DNA of 27,195 bases, taken from contig CAZXSK010000054.1 in the NCBI GenBank assembly GCA_964642855.1, forward strand, positions 1 through 27,195, in the 5' to 3' direction. The notes under the pieces were generated by a model. It worked only from the letters and a program-made list of their open reading frames with translations. It did no database searches and was not told the origin of the DNA. Positions 8,426 to 19,682 of this stretch are shown here, one piece after another. Source of the stretch: CAZXSK01 sp964642855 (lineage in GTDB: Bacteria; Planctomycetota; Phycisphaerae; SM23-33). Numbering within the stretch: the first letter of the stretch is position 1; each line of letters begins with the position of its first letter. A program made the position numbers and the translations under genes.

Positions 8426-9913
8426 TTGAGAACGCTCACGCTGGCCATGGTGTCGGGAGTGCTCTTGCTTGCCGGATGCGGCGGCATGCCCGCAAGCCCT
8501 CCGCCTTCCAGCCCGCCGGAATACGAGCAGATGCGGATCGGCAACCGCACGGCGTACCCCCGGCGTACCGTGATGCTCTACAATCTGCAGCGGGTTCTCG
8601 ATGGCGACGTGCCCGCCTCGCAGAGGGCGGCTTCGCTGAAGCTCGTATCCCGACTCGGCGAGGAGAATCATTCCGTTCGCGTCGAACTCGCCAAAGTCCT
8701 TGCTTCCAGCGACACGCCTCCGGAGCTTCGCAAGGAGATCCTCCAACTGCTGCTGAAGCGCAACTACCCGGACCTGACCGGGCACATCGTGCAGGTGCTG
8801 CCCGAACTCGAACCGGACGACCCGATCCGGGCGACCGTGCTGGAGTGGCTGGCGCGTCACCCCACGCCGGAGGTCCTCTCGTCGGTCGTCACGCTCTGGG
8901 CAAAGGAACGTGCGCCCAGCGACGCAATGGAAGAGCGGTACGAAGCGGTGGTCGAAAAGATCACCCGCAAGTCGTGGGACGATTCGCTCCTGGCCGGGCT
9001 GAATACCGATGGCTTCACGGCCAAGGGTTCGGCGCTGGAGGTCCTTCGCAGGCGCCTGCCGGTGATCACGCTGCGCAAGCGCATCGAGCAGCTGCGCGGG
9101 CGGACCGACGCGATCGTCGCGATGCAGTTGTTCCTGAAGCGCTTCGATTATCTTCCCGCTTCGGCGCAGGAACTGCTTTCGACGGTCTGGCTGGTCAAGG
9201 CCAGGCTTGGAGAGGTCAAGCCGGCCGCGGAACTCTACGATAGCTGGCGGGAATCGCACGGATACGTGTTCAACGTGCGGGACTTCCATCTGCTTGGATC
9301 GCTGGCGGAAGATCCGCTTCGCCGGAACATGCAGCGGTCGAGCCTGATCCTTCAACTCGGGCGGGAGTTCAAAGCCCGCAAGCACATCCGCCATCAGGCC
9401 GAAGGCCGGGGCCGGCTGGATCCGGGCAACTTCTGGATCGTCTCGCACAAGCTCAGCATCGCCGATCTCTGGAACATCCACCTGCTCAACGAAATGCTCA
9501 AGCGTCGTTGGGTGCAGGTGGCGCTGACGACGATGGCCGACAAGGACCTCGCCGACAAGCGCAGCGCGCACGGCGGGCTGGTGTTCTACGAGAACGGCCA
9601 GGCCCAGGCCCGGCTGTATACGCCGTCGTACGAACCACCCGCCAGCGACCTGACGTACATCCCCTCCGCGAAGGCCGAGATCGACAGCCGGGCTGCCCTC
9701 TGCCGGTTCTACGGTCACTTTGAGGAAGTCAACAATGCCTCCCGCGCCGGGCCGGGGCGGGAGGAACTCCGCGATGCCGCCCAGCAGAACTACTACGGGC
9801 TGATTCTCACCAGTGTTTCGAGCAAGGCGTTCTGCGCGCACTACTACAACCCCGAAGGGGTGGTGGTTTCCATGGGCGTGTTCCCGTTCGGGACGGTGCG
9901 CAAACCTGAATGA
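8426..9913 (+). CDS. Lipoprotein with HEAT-like helical region, unknown function
   Basis: A 495-residue predicted lipoprotein if translation starts at TTG 8426. The signal sequence is short and hydrophobic and ends in a perfect LAGC lipobox (Cys18), followed by a Pro/Ser linker. Residues about 45-150 are regularly spaced helices (QRAASLKLVSRLGEENHSVRVEL and following) that resemble HEAT or armadillo-type repeats. The C-terminal third (from about residue 330) is not recognisable to me. The ATG at 8354 would add 24 residues that spoil the signal peptide, and it overlaps the predicted -10 box. The TTG start has only a poor ribosome binding site, so the exact start is uncertain. The gene appears monocistronic and converges on the DUF151 gene with a 30-base gap. 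Confidence 0.8.
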   Translation: MRTLTLAMVSGVLLLAGCGGMPASPPPSSPPEYEQMRIGNRTAYPRRTVMLYNLQRVLDGDVPASQRAASLKLVSRLGEENHSVRVELAKVLASSDTPPELRKEILQLLLKRNYPDLTGHIVQVLPELEPDDPIRATVLEWLARHPTPEVLSSVVTLWAKERAPSDAMEERYEAVVEKITRKSWDDSLLAGLNTDGFTAKGSALEVLRRRLPVITLRKRIEQLRGRTDAIVAMQLFLKRFDYLPASAQELLSTVWLVKARLGEVKPAAELYDSWRESHGYVFNVRDFHLLGSLAEDPLRRNMQRSSLILQLGREFKARKHIRHQAEGRGRLDPGNFWIVSHKLSIADLWNIHLLNEMLKRRWVQVALTTMADKDLADKRSAHGGLVFYENGQAQARLYTPSYEPPASDLTYIPSAKAEIDSRAALCRFYGHFEEVNNASRAGPGREELRDAAQQNYYGLILTSVSSKAFCAHYYNPEGVVVSMGVFPFGTVRKPE

Positions 9914-9943
9914 TGGCTGGCAGCACTCCCCTCGCGTGGCCGA

Positions 9944-10567
9944 TCAGCCGAGCTTCTTGAGGATCTGATCGATGGCCTCGTACTCGCGACTCATTTCCGT
10001 CAGTTGTCGCCGGTGCTCCTGGATGACCTCTTCGGGCGCCTGGTCGAGGAAGTCCTGGTTGTCCAGTAGTTGGGTGTACTGCGAGATCCGCTTGCCGAGG
10101 ATATCCAGGCGTCTTCGCAGCAGGTCGAGACGTTCTTCCAGCGTCGCGGGGGAGGAGGTCACGCGGTCGAGGACCTTCTCGTCGACGAAGAGGGGCACGT
10201 CGTGGGCGGCTCCCAGGGCGATGGCATCGGAGGGGCGGGAATCGATCTGGAACTCCCTGCCGTCCTGCACGAGGTGGATCACGCCGATGAACGTGCCCCC
10301 GCCGTCGTAGCTGCTGTACTCCAGGTCGCTGACGACGATCCGTTCGATGGCGACCGAGAGACCTTCGAGGATGTTGTCGATCAGGTCGTGGGTCATCGGG
10401 CGCGGGGTCTTGATGCCCTTGAGCCTGCGGTCGATGGCAAGCGCCTCGTGAATGCCGATGACGATGGGGAACGATCGCTGCTGACCCTCCTTCTCTTTCA
10501 GGAAGATCACCTGCTGGTCGCCGAGTTCGCTGATGACGATGCGTGACAGCTCTACGGGCACTTCCAT
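9944..10567 (-). CDS. Bifunctional nuclease (BFN, DUF151) domain protein
   Basis: 207 residues. Residues 1-135 match the BFN/DUF151 domain: an N-terminal beta-strand segment, FPIVIGIHEALAI, then RPMTHDLIDNILEGL and IDSRPSDAIALGAAHDVPLFV, all typical of the family. In plants a member has been linked to nuclease activity; the bacterial role is poorly defined. The last 65 residues are charged and helical (LEERLDLLRRRLDILGKRI onward), probably a coiled coil, and extend past the core domain. GGAGGT lies 6 bases before the ATG at 10567, and a good promoter lies at 10598-10626. It is divergent from carB. Confidence 0.88.
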   Translation of the reverse strand: MEVPVELSRIVISELGDQQVIFLKEKEGQQRSFPIVIGIHEALAIDRRLKGIKTPRPMTHDLIDNILEGLSVAIERIVVSDLEYSSYDGGGTFIGVIHLVQDGREFQIDSRPSDAIALGAAHDVPLFVDEKVLDRVTSSPATLEERLDLLRRRLDILGKRISQYTQLLDNQDFLDQAPEEVIQEHRRQLTEMSREYEAIDQILKKLG

Positions 10568-10597
10568 GGCACACCTCCGGGCCGCGTGATCCGGTGT

Positions 10598-10626
10598 ATT
10601 CTACTGAGCGGGGGTCGGGCGGACAA
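10598..10626 (-). promoter_or_regulatory. Predicted promoter of the BFN-domain gene
   Basis: Minus strand: TTGTCC (10621-10626), a 17-base spacer and TAGAAT (10598-10603), 30 bases before the ATG at 10567. Its -35 box is only 20 bases from the carB -35 box, back to back. Confidence 0.55.
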
Positions 10627-10646
10627 CCGCGCCGGGCGACATTCCC

Positions 10647-10675
10647 TTGCCACCGCATCGGGCCTGTGGTAACCT
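10647..10675 (+). promoter_or_regulatory. Predicted carB promoter
   Basis: TTGCCA (10647-10652), a 17-base spacer and TAACCT (10670-10675), with TG one base before the -10 (extended -10 form). This predicts a leader of about 90 bases before the carB ATG at 10774. Confidence 0.5.
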
Positions 10676-10773
10676 GCCCCGAATTTATCGCCGCAGGCTG
10701 GCGAAAATCGCGGGAGGGACGGATCCTCCCCGGCCGGCCTGGCTTCTCCACGAAGACAGGAAACGGGAGCACC

Positions 10774-14199
<3,426 letters not shown>

Positions 14200-14208
14200 C
14201 GTTCCGCG

Positions 14209-15735
14209 TTACCGACCGTTGGAGCCGGCCAGCTTGTCGCGAAGCTCGCGGTGGCCGTTGGGTGCGAATCGCCCCCGGCCTGGCTGCTGGTTGGTCGCGG
14301 TCTTGCGATCAGGCTTGTTGCGGATGATCCTTCGGCGGGCCCTGCTCGCCCCGTTCTGGCCGCCGTTTCGAGCAGATCGAACCGTCCGGCGGGGAGGCAA
14401 CACGCCTGGGCCCCGCAAGCGAGGCCGCCTTCGCAGAAGCCTCGGCGGGATCAGAGGCTGGTTGGTCAATCTCGGTTTTGGTGTCGGGTCGTTCACCAGG
14501 TTCTCTGCCGGGTCCACCAGCCGCTGGCGGGTCAGTTGAGGCTGGGCTAGGTTCGGCTGCCTGAGTTGCTGATTGACAAGCACCGGCTGACTCAGGCGCA
14601 CCGGCTGAAGCGCGCCCGGGCCCGTAAACGCAGCGATCGTGTTGTTGGGGTTGCCCGGGACGGGCACCCGGATGAACGTCAGGTTGCTCGCTGATGACAG
14701 GCGTACGGAACTCAGCGTGACCAGCCGCCCGTCGTGCGAGATCGTCGCCCCCGTGCCGAACACCGTGCCCGTGAAGATCTCCCGAACGATCGGACGGATC
14801 GCGATTTCTCCCAGCCGGTCCTCCACTTCGATGCCCACCACCGCAGCCTGACTGGTGCCGATGCGGATCGACCCGCCACCGGCTGCGAAGGTCATGTTGC
14901 TTTGTGTGAGGGACGCGATCGATTCGGAAACCGCCAGCGACAGCGCCGCGCGGTCCTCGGAGTCCGAACTCGGCGGAGGGGCGGAGTCCGGCTGTCTCGG
15001 GAACAGGTCGTCGGGGTCGATGATGTCCGACGAAGGCAGAAAGCCCTCGCTGCCGGAGCTTCTTGCGGGTCTCCGTGCGTCAGCAGGAGAGGCCGATCGA
15101 GCGGCCGGTCTGGCCGATGCAGCCGGGCGTTCTCTGCGGCGCGCCTTGCGGGCGGTTGGTTGGGTTGCACTGTTCGCGGGCTGCTTTCGTGCCTCAACTC
15201 GTGCCTGGCGGAGGGCTCTGTCGAAGCCCACGACGTCGTCGTATCGCTGGCGGAGCTTCGCGAAGCGAGGGGCGATCTTCCGGGAAAGGAGATCGGGCAC
15301 ATCGGCCGTCTCCTGCCAGGCAATCAACCGGGCTGCGAGTTGTATCGCCATCGGTTCATTGCACGTGCTGCCGACCGGCCTGAGAAGATCCTCCGCAGCC
15401 TGGGGCATGTTGTTCCGTTGCGCCGCCGACCAGGCGAGCACCGCCCAGCCAATAGCGCTGTTGGCGTCGCGATTGACCACGATCTGCGCTCGCAGGGCGA
15501 CATCACGCGTTCGGCCGAGCTGCACCATGCGGAGAACATACGCCTCGTGGATCGCCGCGGTCTTGCGGGCGTCGGGCACGCGGAGGAAGGCCCGCCGCGT
15601 TTCGGTGTAGTCGCGTCCGGCAAGAATGGCAGCTGCGGCGTCGCCATCGGCCCCGTGGGCCGATTCGAGGGGACCAAGGATTGCCATCCAAACCAACAAA
15701 GCAGCCAGAACGAGTTGCCGTACCGTTACTCTCAT
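14209..15735 (-). CDS. Exported low-complexity protein with possible secretin-like patch
   Basis: 508 residues. A signal peptide is clear (MRVTVRQLVLAALLVWMAIL, likely cleaved after SAHG or nearby). Residues about 30-190 are helical with TPR-like spacing. Residues about 190-260 are Ala/Arg/Ser/Pro-rich and probably disordered. Residues about 265-370 (ESIASLTQSNMTFAAGGG through TGTVFGTGATISHDGRLVTL) resemble in layout the beta-rich end of planctomycete secretin-type proteins; this is my impression, not a domain match. The tail is Gln/Pro then strongly Arg-rich. The ATG at 15735 has GGAG at good spacing; a GTG at 15747 is possible. Function unknown. A 12-base palindrome lies just upstream. Confidence 0.75.
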   Translation of the reverse strand: MRVTVRQLVLAALLVWMAILGPLESAHGADGDAAAAILAGRDYTETRRAFLRVPDARKTAAIHEAYVLRMVQLGRTRDVALRAQIVVNRDANSAIGWAVLAWSAAQRNNMPQAAEDLLRPVGSTCNEPMAIQLAARLIAWQETADVPDLLSRKIAPRFAKLRQRYDDVVGFDRALRQARVEARKQPANSATQPTARKARRRERPAASARPAARSASPADARRPARSSGSEGFLPSSDIIDPDDLFPRQPDSAPPPSSDSEDRAALSLAVSESIASLTQSNMTFAAGGGSIRIGTSQAAVVGIEVEDRLGEIAIRPIVREIFTGTVFGTGATISHDGRLVTLSSVRLSSASNLTFIRVPVPGNPNNTIAAFTGPGALQPVRLSQPVLVNQQLRQPNLAQPQLTRQRLVDPAENLVNDPTPKPRLTNQPLIPPRLLRRRPRLRGPGVLPPRRTVRSARNGGQNGASRARRRIIRNKPDRKTATNQQPGRGRFAPNGHRELRDKLAGSNGR

Positions 15736-15751
15736 GGTTGTCTCCACAGTT

Positions 15752-15763
15752 CTGGACGTCCAG
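15752..15763. promoter_or_regulatory. Perfect 12-base palindrome upstream of the 15735 gene
   Basis: CTGGACGTCCAG is its own reverse complement and lies 17 bases before the ATG of the minus-strand gene. On the minus strand GGAAC (15776-15780) and CGTCC (15754-15758) are 17 bases apart, the spacing of many ECF-sigma promoters, so the palindrome overlaps a possible -10. It may be an operator; chance is not excluded. Confidence 0.25.
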
Positions 15764-15837
15764 CCCCCCGGACACGTTCCGTCAAAATCGGTTGGTTGCC
15801 TGTCTCCGGGATAGGCACCCAGGCCGCCTGGCCGCGG

Positions 15838-16131
15838 TCAGCTGCTGCGACGTCGCCTGCGACGGACGTGCACCGACCGCCCGCTACTGGAGAAGGTGCC
15901 CAGGTCGGCGAGGATCGCCAGCACAAACAGCACCAGCCAGACTCCCTTCAGGCCGCCGTGAAGCATCGCGCCCATGTATGCCAGCGTCGTATAGGGCAGG
16001 AAGACGAACCCAAGCAGGGGCCAGATGACCGTGTCGTAGGCGCGGGAGAACCAGTCCGTCAGCAGCCAGACGAAGACCATGACCATCCGTGGCGTCAGCA
16101 GGGCCAGAATTGCGACAAGACATCCGCCCAT
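15838..16131 (-). CDS. Small integral membrane protein, unknown function
   Basis: 97 residues with three hydrophobic segments (about 3-24, 34-56 and 62-80) and a short basic tail rich in Arg (VRRRRRRSS) that would lie in the cytoplasm by the positive-inside rule. AAAGGAG lies 6 bases before the ATG, one of the clearest ribosome binding sites in the window, which supports a real gene. It follows hypB on the same strand after a 114-base gap in which I find no convincing promoter or terminator, so it may be transcribed with the hyp operon. It does not resemble a known hydrogenase or nickel transport component that I can name. Confidence 0.75.
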   Translation of the reverse strand: MGGCLVAILALLTPRMVMVFVWLLTDWFSRAYDTVIWPLLGFVFLPYTTLAYMGAMLHGGLKGVWLVLFVLAILADLGTFSSSGRSVHVRRRRRRSS

Positions 16132-16245
16132 GGGATACTCCTTTCCAACCGATTCGGGGTCTCTGGGAGAATGGTATCGGCCAGGCTGGACCCGCAGCGC
16201 CGTAACGAAGGAACTTCCTGCCTCTCGACATCAGCCCATCAGTCA

Positions 16246-16902
16246 TCAGGCCTTCGGCTTGGCGCGGACCTTCAGCCAGTCGACCCAGGCGTCGAGCCCC
16301 TCGCCCGTCTTGGTGGAAAGCTGCAGCAGCGGGGCGGCTGTGTTGACCTTTGAGAGATCCTCGACCACCTTCGCGACGTCGAACTCCAGCGCTTCGGCGA
16401 GGTCCATCTTGTTGAGCAGGATCACATCGGCCGGTTGAAACAGCGTGGGGTACTTGGCGACCTTGTCGTCGCCCTCTGGGGTCGAGAGCATCGCGACCCG
16501 GGCGTGTTCGCCCAGGTCGAACCCCGCCGGACAGACCATGTTGCCCACATTCTCGATGAACACGATCCGCAGACTCCCGAGGTCCAGTCCGTTGAGGGCT
16601 TCTGCAACCTGGGCGGCTGACAGGTGACACCCCCCTTCGGTGTTGATCTGCGTAACCTCAGCTGCAACGCCCTCGAGGCGTTCGGCGTCCCGGGTGGTCT
16701 GCAGGTCGCCGACGACCACCGCGCAGGGCAGGTCCGCACCAAGGGCGGGAATCGTCTTCTGGAGCAGCGTGGTCTTCCCGCTTCCCGGGGCGCTGGTGAT
16801 GTTGATCGACAAGACGCCGGCTTCGTCCAGGCGTTGACGACTGGCCGCGGCGATGGCATCGTTGGCTTCCAGCACGCTCTTGACGACGTTAATCTTCTTC
16901 AT
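16246..16902 (-). CDS. hypB: Hydrogenase nickel incorporation GTPase HypB
   Basis: GTPase that, with HypA, loads nickel into the active site of [NiFe]-hydrogenase. 218 residues from MKKINVVKS. Visible are the Walker A loop SAPGSGKTTLL (residues 37-47), GDLQTTRDAERL, the GTPase-domain metal site GGCHL, ENVGNMVCPAGFDLGEHA and the NKMD guanine-specificity motif. The N-terminal CXXCGC nickel site of the E. coli protein and the His-rich stretch of some HypBs are absent, so this is the short form with only the GTPase-domain metal site. The start at 16902 is preferred over 16926 because family proteins begin here; GGGAG lies 9 bases upstream. It overlaps the end of hypA by 14 bases. Last clear gene of the hyp operon. 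Confidence 0.96.
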   Translation of the reverse strand: MKKINVVKSVLEANDAIAAASRQRLDEAGVLSINITSAPGSGKTTLLQKTIPALGADLPCAVVVGDLQTTRDAERLEGVAAEVTQINTEGGCHLSAAQVAEALNGLDLGSLRIVFIENVGNMVCPAGFDLGEHARVAMLSTPEGDDKVAKYPTLFQPADVILLNKMDLAEALEFDVAKVVEDLSKVNTAAPLLQLSTKTGEGLDAWVDWLKVRAKPKA

Positions 16903-17263
16903 CGGTGGTTGCTCCCTCGGTTTCATTGCTGGTCAGCGACGTCAGGATCACGTCGTTGCCCGATATCAGTTCGACATTCGCCTGGCGACAGTCGGGACAC
17001 AGAAAATCGTCGATGCGCGGCTGGAACTCGCGGCTGCAGACCCGACAGCGCGCGCGGGCAGATACGATTTCCAGCCGGATCTCGGCGCCTTCAGCGACGG
17101 TCCCCGCCGCGGCCGACTCGAACGCGATGTCCAACGCCTCGGGCACGACGCCCCGCATTTCGCCCGCCTGGATGCGGACTTCGTCCACGCGCTCCAGACC
17201 GTGCTGGGCGGCGACGGCTTCGATCTGGCCAAGCAGTTCGATTGCGATGGACATTTCGTGCAT
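16889..17263 (-). CDS. hypA: Hydrogenase maturation nickel metallochaperone HypA
   Basis: Small nickel-binding protein that hands nickel to the hydrogenase large subunit together with HypB. 124 residues. The N-terminal MHEMSIA has the nickel-binding His2. The zinc site is intact with two CXXC pairs, Cys73/Cys76 (CRVC) and Cys89/Cys92 (CPDC). The acidic tail (NETEGATTDEED) is slightly longer than usual. It starts 8 bases after the hypE stop and overlaps hypB by 14 bases, so translation is probably coupled. Confidence 0.96.
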   Translation of the reverse strand: MHEMSIAIELLGQIEAVAAQHGLERVDEVRIQAGEMRGVVPEALDIAFESAAAGTVAEGAEIRLEIVSARARCRVCSREFQPRIDDFLCPDCRQANVELISGNDVILTSLTSNETEGATTDEED

Positions 17264-17271
17264 GGTCTCTC

Positions 17272-18306
17272 TCAGCAGATTCGCGGCAGGTCCTCGCCGT
17301 ACGGCCTGGAAACAATCCGTCGCCCGCCTACTCGGGTCACCAGTTCCACCAGCGGCGGGTCGGAGGGCGTCACCTGACCGATGATCGCCGCCTCGGTTCC
17401 CAGGGGGTGGTTTCGCATGGCGTGCAGAGCGGCTTGGGCGTCGGCCGATGCGACGACCGCTACGACCTTACCCTCGTTGGCGACGGTCAGGGGGTCGAGC
17501 CCGAGCATGTCCGCGGCGCTGCGGCAGGGGGGCGTTACCGGCAGGTCGGTCTCCGTGATCTCGACGCTCAGGGAGGTGTCCTCCGAAAGATCAGCCAGAA
17601 GCCCGGCCAGGCCTCCGCGCGTCGGGTCACGCAGGAATTTCACGTCGGCCCCGCTGTCCAGCGTTGCGGCGATCAGTCCGGCAAGCGGGGCGGCGTCCGA
17701 TCGGATCTCCGTCTGGAACGACAGGTCCTCCCGGGCGCTCATGACGGCCAGGCCGTGTTCGGCGATCGGCCCATTGATCAGCACCGCATCGCCCGGCTCG
17801 ACGCGTCCGGGTGAGAGATCCAGCCTGCGATCCAGGCGTCCGACGCCGGCGGTGGTAATCGTCATGCCAGGTGCGCCCGTGGAGGAGCTTCGCCGCTCGA
17901 CGACCTTGGTGTCGCCGGTGGCGACGACCACGCCGGCCTCCCTGGCAGCATCTGCGATGGATGCGACGATGCGATCCAGCGTCTCGAAGGACAGGCCTTC
18001 CTCAAGCACCATCGCCAGGGACAGCGCCACCGGAACGGCGCCCATGACCGCCAGGTCATTGACCGTGCCGCACACGGCCAGCCGGCCGATATCCGCGCCG
18101 GGAAACTCGATGGGCGTCACGACGTATGCGTCGGTGGTGAAGCAGAGTTGTCCGTCACCGGGGGGCAGTACCGCCGCGTCGGTCAGCGGATCCAGCAGGT
18201 CGTTCCGCAGGGCAGGCAGGATGCGCTCAGCCAGGAGCTGTCGCGTCAGCTCGCCCCCGCCGCCGTGTGCGAGGATCACCTTCCCGCCGGAGTGATCACC
18301 GTTCAT
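17272..18306 (-). CDS. hypE: Hydrogenase expression/formation protein HypE
   Basis: Takes the carbamoyl group from HypF on its C-terminal cysteine and dehydrates it with ATP to a thiocyanate, the cyanide donor for the active-site iron. 344 residues from MNGDHSGGKVILAHGGGGE. The protein ends in PRIC, the family's essential terminal cysteine. The N-terminal AIR-synthase-like ATP-binding fold is shown by HGGGGELT, DAYVVTPIEFPGADIGRLAVCGTVND and VVATGDTKVV. The start is fixed by the 4-base ATGA overlap with the hypD stop and by family length; the longer frame to 18840 is only the hypD shadow. Confidence 0.97.
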   Translation of the reverse strand: MNGDHSGGKVILAHGGGGELTRQLLAERILPALRNDLLDPLTDAAVLPPGDGQLCFTTDAYVVTPIEFPGADIGRLAVCGTVNDLAVMGAVPVALSLAMVLEEGLSFETLDRIVASIADAAREAGVVVATGDTKVVERRSSSTGAPGMTITTAGVGRLDRRLDLSPGRVEPGDAVLINGPIAEHGLAVMSAREDLSFQTEIRSDAAPLAGLIAATLDSGADVKFLRDPTRGGLAGLLADLSEDTSLSVEITETDLPVTPPCRSAADMLGLDPLTVANEGKVVAVVASADAQAALHAMRNHPLGTEAAIIGQVTPSDPPLVELVTRVGGRRIVSRPYGEDLPRIC

Positions 18307-19394
18307 GGCTTGCCTTTCCCCGCCGACGATCCGCGATACTTGTACCACGCTGCGCACGTGCCTTCCGACGAAACCATGCACGGCCCGATCGGGTGAACGG
18401 GCGTGCAGCCCGTGGCGAACTGGTCGCACGCGGGGGGAACGATCTTGCCCTGTATTACCTCTCCGCATCGGCAGCCTTCGGGACACCGGTCGGGCCCGAA
18501 TTCCACGCCGAGCATCTCCCGGGCATCGTAGCGGCGGAAGTCGTGTCGCAGTTCCAGGCCGCTCTCGGGAATCTCGCCCATCGCACGCCACACGGCCGGG
18601 CCGGGCACGAAGACATGGTCGATCATCTTCATCGCTACCGTGTTGCCCTCCGGCTTGACCGCGACGCTGTAGACGTTCTCCAGTCGGGCCTGTCTGGCCG
18701 TTGCCTGTCGCACCAGGTGCAGGATGCCTTCGAGCATGTTTTCGGGCTCGAATCCCGCGACCACGCAGGGCTTGCGGTAGTCGTTGACGATGGGTTCGTA
18801 GGCGGCCGCTCCGAGCACGACGGATACGTGCCCGGGACACAGGAACCCGTCGATGGGCACCTCCCCGCCTTCCAGCAGCAGCTTCATGGCGGGAAGGACG
18901 AGCTTGTGACCCGGGAGGATGCAGAAGTTCTCCACGCCCATTCTGTCTGCTTCCAGCAGTGTGGCCGCGGTGGCGGGCGCGGTGGTCTCGAACCCCACGG
19001 CCAGGAAAGCGACGGTTCGGTCCGGGTGGGATGCGGCGAGCTTCAGTGCGTCCCGGGCGGAGTAGACGACGGTCACCTCGGCGCCCTGGGACCGCATGAG
19101 TTCCAGGCTGGTCTCGCTGCCCGGCACGCGAACCATGTCGCCGTAGGTAGCGACCGTCACGTCGGTGCGTCCGGCCAGCTGGCAGGCGGTGTCGACGTAG
19201 CCCTGGGAGGTCACGCAGACAGGACAGCCGGGTCCGGAGATCAGTTGAAGCCCCAGTGGCAGCAGGCTCTTGACGCCGCTTCGGAACAGGCTGACGGTGT
19301 GCGTGCCGCAGACTTCCATGAGTTGCACGCGCTGCGCGCCCGACATGGCGGCGGTGATTTCCTCGACGAGATGCGTTGCATCGGGGCGTGTCAT
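18303..19394 (-). CDS. hypD: Hydrogenase formation protein HypD
   Basis: Iron-sulfur scaffold on which, with HypC, the Fe(CN)2CO group is built. 363 residues. Conserved cysteine motifs are present: MEVCGTHT, SGPGCPVCVT, and a C-terminal series (DRCPEGCRCGEV, PPACDQFATGCTP, IGPCMVSSEGTCAAWYKY) that holds the [4Fe-4S] cluster. Other family blocks are GFETTAP and NFCILPGHKLV. Start at 19394 (MTRPDATH), 7 bases after the hypC stop; an earlier in-frame ATG at 19442 would overlap hypC and adds nothing family-like. It overlaps hypE by 4 bases. Confidence 0.97.
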   Translation of the reverse strand: MTRPDATHLVEEITAAMSGAQRVQLMEVCGTHTVSLFRSGVKSLLPLGLQLISGPGCPVCVTSQGYVDTACQLAGRTDVTVATYGDMVRVPGSETSLELMRSQGAEVTVVYSARDALKLAASHPDRTVAFLAVGFETTAPATAATLLEADRMGVENFCILPGHKLVLPAMKLLLEGGEVPIDGFLCPGHVSVVLGAAAYEPIVNDYRKPCVVAGFEPENMLEGILHLVRQATARQARLENVYSVAVKPEGNTVAMKMIDHVFVPGPAVWRAMGEIPESGLELRHDFRRYDAREMLGVEFGPDRCPEGCRCGEVIQGKIVPPACDQFATGCTPVHPIGPCMVSSEGTCAAWYKYRGSSAGKGKP

Positions 19395-19401
19395 GACGGA
19401 C

Positions 19402-19668
19402 TCAGCCTGCGGTGGGGGGCGCCAGGTGTGCGTCATCGCCAAGCGCGGCGCGCAGGGAGTCGAACGTCTCGCGGGCTTCCTGCTCGTCGAGGACGGTCAG
19501 CGCGAAGCCGGCATGGACGAGCACCCAGTCGCCGAGGTCGGCTTCGGGTGTCATCGCCAGGGACGCCTCCACGCGCGAGCCCTGGAAATCGACCACGCCC
19601 ACGCGCTGGTCGGCGGGCCCGGTCTGCTCGGCGATCTCAACGATCTTTCCGGGTACGGCAAGGCACAT
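19402..19668 (-). CDS. hypC: Hydrogenase assembly chaperone HypC
   Basis: Small chaperone that works with HypD in building the Fe(CN)2CO unit and delivers it to the hydrogenase large-subunit precursor. 88 residues beginning MCLAVPGKIVEI; Cys2 is the essential residue. VDFQGSRVEASLAMTPEADLGDWVLVHAGFAL is the expected OB-fold core. The tail is rich in Asp/Ala/Pro. AGGAG lies 7 bases before the ATG. It is 14 bases after hypF and 7 bases before hypD. Confidence 0.97.
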   Translation of the reverse strand: MCLAVPGKIVEIAEQTGPADQRVGVVDFQGSRVEASLAMTPEADLGDWVLVHAGFALTVLDEQEARETFDSLRAALGDDAHLAPPTAG

Positions 19669-19682
19669 CGTGTGTCTCCTGT

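Noticed and set aside
7298..9841. Open frame of about 850 codons on the minus strand across tyrS and the 8426 lipoprotein gene
   Set aside because: It runs out of frame through tyrS and antisense to the lipoprotein gene, crosses both promoters and has no motif.
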